A DNA stretch of 64,000 nucleotides from Icerya purchasi (taxonomy: Eukaryota; Arthropoda; Insecta; Hemiptera; Monophlebidae). Made by a program: the position numbers and the translations under genes. Positions 59,501 to 64,000 of this stretch are shown here, one piece after another (positions within the stretch are counted from its first letter, which is position 1; each line of letters opens with the position of its first letter). The stretch is taken from assembly GCA_039619475.1 (NCBI GenBank), contig CM077115.1, positions 226,235,064-226,299,063 of the forward strand, given 5' to 3'. The notes beneath the pieces were generated by a model. That model had not been told where the DNA came from and did not search any database. It saw only the letters and a list, made by a program, of their open reading frames with translations.

Positions 59501-60180
59501 TACCTACTGTGTATTATATTGTATATTATAAATTAAGTATGTGTGGCTTTAGTGGAAATAAGATGTATATATTGTCGATTGCAACCTCCTGCAAGGGAGA
59601 CGCATATAAAATACAATACAATAATAATTTTTATTACACCCGCCGGTTGTGCGTGGCCAACTGTTTTTCAATTTTCATTTATCGGAAATTAACTACCGAA
59701 TTAGCTGATAAGGTCTTTATTCGACGATTCATTATCCAATTTGATCATAAATCTGTCACCATATTTACACTTCTTCTGTTCTTTTGCGTATGTACAATGA
59801 TCATCCGGCCAATCGTCTTGCAGAATATAACTACATATTTATTCCACCTACTGGTTGTTTTTCGTTACAGAAATATTCTTGAACACTTACCACACACTTC
59901 ACGCATTGGTCTGTTCCGCTTTTTGAAATTACAGCTAATCAACAAGAAGTCTGTACCATTTTTTATCTCGGATCACAGCTAGTGATAGTAATTATTGTAG
60001 CATTCTTTATATTTTAAAACTGAATTACGCGCAATGCAAGGTCCATAAAATTTCGAATATACATATAAAAAATTAAGAGGTTAAATGGAAATCACACACA
60101 GTAACGACCAATAAAAATAACGCAAAAGATCGGGAATACACACATATACATACATACATATATATATACATATGTATACA
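59501..60180. other. LINE 3' flank and an unassigned 157-codon frame
   Basis: The first ~60 bp may be the 3' untranslated end of the RTE-like element. A plus-strand frame 59509-59982 is open for 157 codons, with hydrophobic segments (FTLLLFFCVCTMII, ITTYLFHLLVVF). It shows no family signature and begins in the LINE flank. I regard it as probably chance. The right end (60150-60180) is TACATA-rich. Confidence 0.3.
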
Positions 60181-60465
60181 TTGTCGCGATGGCCAAGTTG
60201 CTAGAATACTTGGCTTTCGTTACGGAAGTCTTGAGTTCGATCCCAGTCGATGACCGAAATTATTACAAAAAAATAATTAAACAACCGTTAATAGTCCCGT
60301 GAAAGGTAATGGCAAACATGCATACTACCATATACGCGCTGGTTATGGTATATTAGACAGACACTCACGTGACTTCATTTGTATATCAATAAATCGAGCA
60401 TTTACAATCAGTTCGAAGTGTAGTCCTGCGTCTACGCTAGCGTTGCATATTAACAATTGTCCTGA
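60181..60465 (+). mobile_element. tRNA-derived SINE, family 1, copy c
   Basis: The head TTGTCGCGATGGCCAAGTTG with GGCTTTCGTTACGGAAGTCT and GAGTTCGATCCCAGTCGATG (B box) is followed by GTGAAAGGTAATGGCAAACA, TATCAATAAATCGAGC and GTGTAGTCCTGCGTCTACGC. It matches 3632-3916 and 39105-39376 in the same order. It is in plus orientation. Polymerase III boxes are intact enough to recognise. Confidence 0.85.
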
Positions 60466-60904
60466 AAACCTGACAGCAGGAATAAAATTCATCTCCTAAT
60501 TTGCTCGACCAGCACGGGAAATTAGGACAACTTATTCTACTGGGGAATGCCTACATCCAGCGATGGATCGAAATAGGCTTTATGTGATATATCACGTATA
60601 TTGCCAATAGATTTATATAATAAAAAAAAAGATCTCTTACATTTAAAAGTAAAGTAACTCAATATGGCAAAATAAATAACAACAGCTTTAAAGTAACTAA
60701 TGGATCTTGCTTTTACAGAATTTAAATCTAGATATGATGAAGAGGCAAATGATTAATTGAAAGCTTTTTTTCTAACATTACAGCACATTTTATAAATAAA
60801 AATTTTAATGTGAACTATTATATGTGCCAAATACTTACTGGAAATGGTTTTATTGGTTATGCTTATTTTTCTATTTATTTCGTATTTTTAAGTATAAATA
60901 TATG
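60466..60904. other. Unassigned A+T-rich sequence
   Basis: No gene or repeat was recognised, though part may be the body of the LINE fragment whose tail follows. Confidence 0.3.
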
Positions 60905-60990
60905 TGTATATATTTATATTGTGCTGTACATTAATTGCCCTTCGGACTATTCTACTGACAATTTGTGAATAAATAAATAAATAAATTATT
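60905..60990 (+). mobile_element. LINE 3' tail with (AAAT)n end
   Basis: TATATTGTGCTGTACATTAA with ATTGCCCTTCGGACTATTCT ends AATAAATAAATAAATAAA. It resembles the nested tail at 12657-12795 (TTGTACAGTAATTGG..., AATAAATAAATA). Confidence 0.5.
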
Positions 60991-61280
60991 TGCATAAATT
61001 CGAGATTATTAAAAACAATACATCTTGTAATTGTGATAATCACATAACGTGTACATGCCCTGAATATAATGAATTAAGATTCCTGTACAAGATAGACTGC
61101 TGATTGCAATTTAATAAGATAGTTCTATTGGAACAATTTCCAACATTCGTATACGAATTATTTAAGAATAAACATATATACAAATAACCACTACCCTTAA
61201 CCATAAGCTATCCAGCAGGTTACTTCAACTTTTTATAATTCTGTGATGTATTCTTGTAGTTATAGATAGGAAAAAAAAGA

Positions 61281-61282
<2 letters not shown>
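60991..61282. other. Unassigned A+T-rich sequence
   Basis: Nothing was recognised in this short stretch. Confidence 0.3.

Positions 61283-61325
<43 letters not shown>
61283..61325. repeat. (TA)n microsatellite
   Basis: An alternating A-T run of about 21 copies. TATATG-type repeats follow at 61661-61703. Confidence 0.9.
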
Positions 61326-61326
<1 letters not shown>

Positions 61327-64000
61327 CTCGGCTATTTTGGCCTGGCAAGGGGCTGTGTGACCCCTCTTGCTTTCATTTCTGTCTCTTTCTCTTCTATACT
61401 TTGTATAAAATGATCAAAATTTACAACGTAATTCTTACTGGCATCAACACAAAAAAAATAACATAATCACAAAAATCCTATCCTAACATTTAACTTTCGT
61501 TATATAAAACTGAGACATTTTTTCGTTACATTATTCGTTACATATTTCGTTACATAAAATTGTAAGATTTTTTAAATATAACAAATGTTACATAAAATTG
61601 GGACATTTTTTTGGGAAATTTTTTCTAATGGAGGTAGCCTAAGAATTACGTTTTAATTAATGTATATATATATATATGTGTGTGTGTATATATGTATATA
61701 TCTATGGTCGAATAGATGAAAAAACAATATGACCACTAACTAAGGAACTCAACTGTTTTCGTCTGTATCGTTGTTTTGTATATGTTTGTGTATTAATAGC
61801 CGACTTTAGTATAATAAACAAATTATGCGCCTTCAAAGCAATCTGCGTCCCCACTATACGCTATGCCGCGCCCGTGGGGGAAGTCAGTGGAGCATCCCAG
61901 ATTAAAAAATCCAAGTTACACGAAATAAAGTGTGCTTGAACGAAATTCAGGTCTGTCTAGGCTCGTCCCAACAATGGAACTACGAAATTTAATAAAAGGA
62001 TAGTTACTATAAATGAAAGGTTTTGTTGATGGCCAAATGGTTTTACACCGGGTGGGGGGGGGGTTGAACTACGTAACATTCCAAATGTTAAAATAACTCC
62101 TGAAAGGATTAACTAACCATTTCTTCCACAAAAGCCACAATCGGATTTTCTACATATTAGGAAGCTCGGTAACCCTGACAGAGGCTGATCCTCGCTCGAA
62201 ATTATGTCGATTCTATATATCGTAGGTACGTACGTTTTTTCATTTAATTTTTCTTACAATTGGATCACATGTGATTTAAGATAAAGTAAAAAAGTATAGT
62301 AGATTATTTTCACCACCTGAGCTCTTAATGAGGCCGAAATTTTTTTTTGATTGTAAATACTCAAAGGCAAAAATGAAATTGTAAATAAATGAAATTCTTT
62401 TCAAGGAGGACACGCGTATAATATTTATCAAGAACCAAGATACACACCTAGGACAATTTAAGTACAATGAAAACAATCTGCTTTCTACTTCAGTTTGCTG
62501 AGACTTGGTCTTCCTACTCCATATTGTGCTTCTTATGTCCTATCTTTTCCCTCTCCACAGATTGTTCCTATTATTTGTTCCTTTCTCCTAACAACATTTG
62601 ATATCGTATGAAGATGTAATTGATTCCTTCCTATTCTAATTGTTTCTGGGTAAAGGGCTCCGATTGACAGGCCCAAAAAAAAAAAAAAATGAAAATGAAA
62701 ACAATTTTTTACCGCAGCAACATTTAAAAGGAGGCTGATCACTCTACGTACATGTTTTGTTAAATATAGTTAACAAGGTTCGCGATGATAATGATTAATT
62801 GAAAAATCGTTACGATGACAAATAAATAAACTCGTGCTTTATAACCAACGACCGAGACACTCTCCGACAAAAAAAAAAATTCCCTTTAATTACCGCCCGC
62901 AACTCAACATGAACCAAAAGCCAGACTTGTGTTAAATTTTACCGCATTTAAGTGAAAATGAACTAGAGAAAAAGTACAAATACAGCAGATTGCTAATTAG
63001 AAAATAAATTAAAAACTTCGTAAGCAACTGAAGAGATGGTAATGTAAAATACTTTCGGATATATATGATATGCATGATTCGTTAGGCGAAATGTGCAGAT
63101 AGGAAATTATCGAACCTTTTTTTAAATTCAGTAAAATGTGGCTAATTACATTCCAAATTCGTCGCAAATTACAAATGATCAAAAAGAAAAAAACGGAAAA
63201 TGTTTCCTCAGAAGAAACATACGCCAAATAGAACGAAATAAATGCCAGCTTTTGAAACACAAACAGTAGTAACATGTTTGTTTAAAGTGAACGTGGCAAA
63301 ACTATTTTTATTCATTTTTTAATTTTTATAATTAAACATTAATACACAATTAGTTGCGCTAGTTAAATAGCTGTGATTTATTCATTACAATGTTTTTCAT
63401 CTTTTACTTAAATATGTTCCGCAATCCAGAGGGATTTAGTGGAAATTTTACTAGCGTGGTAAGAGAATATTTCGAAGATAAAAACGAATTTTAAATTATC
63501 GATTTTCAATTTAAAAGTATCTCGCGGCCATTTGATGAGGAAGAGAAGTAACGCTGGACACTCATCATATTGGGAAAAGAACGGAATTAAATTGAAAAAT
63601 CTTTCAGACCATGTAGCCACAAAAACCGGGGTAAAGGCTGCTGTACGGCAACTGCCGCCATAGTCGTACCGCTCTTTACAGAGACAATGACAGACAAAAT
63701 TATACTATTATTTTCATCAGAAAAGCGTTGTTATAAACACTTTTTGCTTACATTTGGACATTTCAAGCTTATTTGTAGCGACCGAAATAACCGAAAGACC
63801 CCCCTCCCTGATATAGGCATGGAGATTTGAAAATTCGGCGATTAAGAATTTGGATTATAATGTTCAAGATAGAGATTAGTGTTATTATTATTACTATAAA
63901 TTATTATTTTAAATGTGGGCTATCCGAATATATTAACTTTTGTTTTATTTCAGTCGGTAGCAGAAGAATCATCGAAAGTTAAATAGGCGGGTGAATTTTT
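61326..64000. other. Unassigned A+T-rich sequence to window end
   Basis: It contains G-runs (62053-62064), poly-A (62675-62689, 62869-62879) and repeated TTCGTTACAT words (61521-61556). Minus-strand frames (62276-62476, 63009-63275, 63408-63620) match no family. The last 100 bp contain TTTGTTTTATTTCAG|TCGGTAGC (about 63939-63961), a good splice-acceptor look-alike, but no exon could be shown. Confidence 0.3.

Noticed and set aside
59509..59982. 157-codon plus-strand frame with hydrophobic segments
   Set aside because: It is the longest non-RT frame outside the microsatellites and satellite, but has no family signature. It starts in the 3' flank of a LINE and has A+T-driven composition. Kept only as a note.
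63939..63961. Splice acceptor and exon at the right end
   Set aside because: A pyrimidine tract with CAG occurs often by chance in this composition, and the following bases show no coding similarity before the window ends.

Overview
This window is A+T-rich eukaryotic DNA. It has long homopolymers, many microsatellites and a dense layer of decayed, nested transposable elements, but no convincing host protein-coding gene. Jockey-like and RTE-like non-LTR retrotransposons, tRNA-derived SINEs, hAT-type MITEs and a Helentron-like satellite-bearing element together point to an arthropod, most likely an insect with a large repeat-rich genome. The species cannot be named from this sequence. No rRNA, functional tRNA, CRISPR array or bacterial-type operon was seen.

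Layout. At 1-306 (minus) lies an open endonuclease N-terminus of a non-LTR retrotransposon that runs off the window edge. A CpG-rich stretch without an assigned gene (about 600-2600) is followed by a reverse-transcriptase C-terminal fragment (2.9-3.2 kb), a SINE (3.6-3.9 kb) and a LINE 3' end (4.0-4.3 kb). From 5.06 to 8.46 kb there is one long degraded Jockey-like ORF2 (endonuclease, RT linker, RNase H) on the plus strand, broken by three later insertions. A second Jockey-like relic lies on the minus strand at 11.2-13.3 kb. At 14.9-19.6 kb is a Helentron/HINE-like region whose core has grown into about ten ~283-bp satellite monomers with a ~571-bp dimeric higher-order period. Other members of this family lie at 28.6-29.2 kb and 44.6-45.7 kb (minus, complete).

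Further right are tail-to-tail retrotransposon fragments (32.6-34.0 kb), a 140-bp MITE (34.3 kb), a 506-bp near-perfect palindrome with 244-bp arms (38.1-38.6 kb, short relative at 21.5 kb), an RTE-like C-terminal tail (40.9 kb), a second copy of the 8-kb MITE (44.1 kb), a minus-strand RNase H relic (51.0-51.6 kb) and a frameshifted RTE-like reverse transcriptase with its YADD motif still visible (58.5-59.5 kb). SINEs are scattered throughout: family 1 at 3.6, 39.1 and 60.2 kb; family 2 at 10.1, 49.0 and 54.7 kb; family 3 at 40.2, 49.3 and 57.4 kb.

How the parts relate. The LINE relics would have supplied reverse transcriptase and endonuclease, and the SINEs carry A/B-box promoters and A-rich tails of the kind LINE machinery copies. 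The MITEs and the Helentron-like elements carry only terminal signals and would need enzymes encoded elsewhere. The Jockey-like coding strands are strikingly pyrimidine-rich, so blocks of T+C-rich or A+G-rich sequence on the plus strand reveal the orientation of buried relics. Several CpG-richer stretches (0.6-2.6, 22.7-23.6, 29.5-31.4, 48.0-48.5, 51.9-52.5 kb) stand out and may be host regulatory or untranslated sequence, but this is unproven. The window reads as intergenic or very large intronic DNA.
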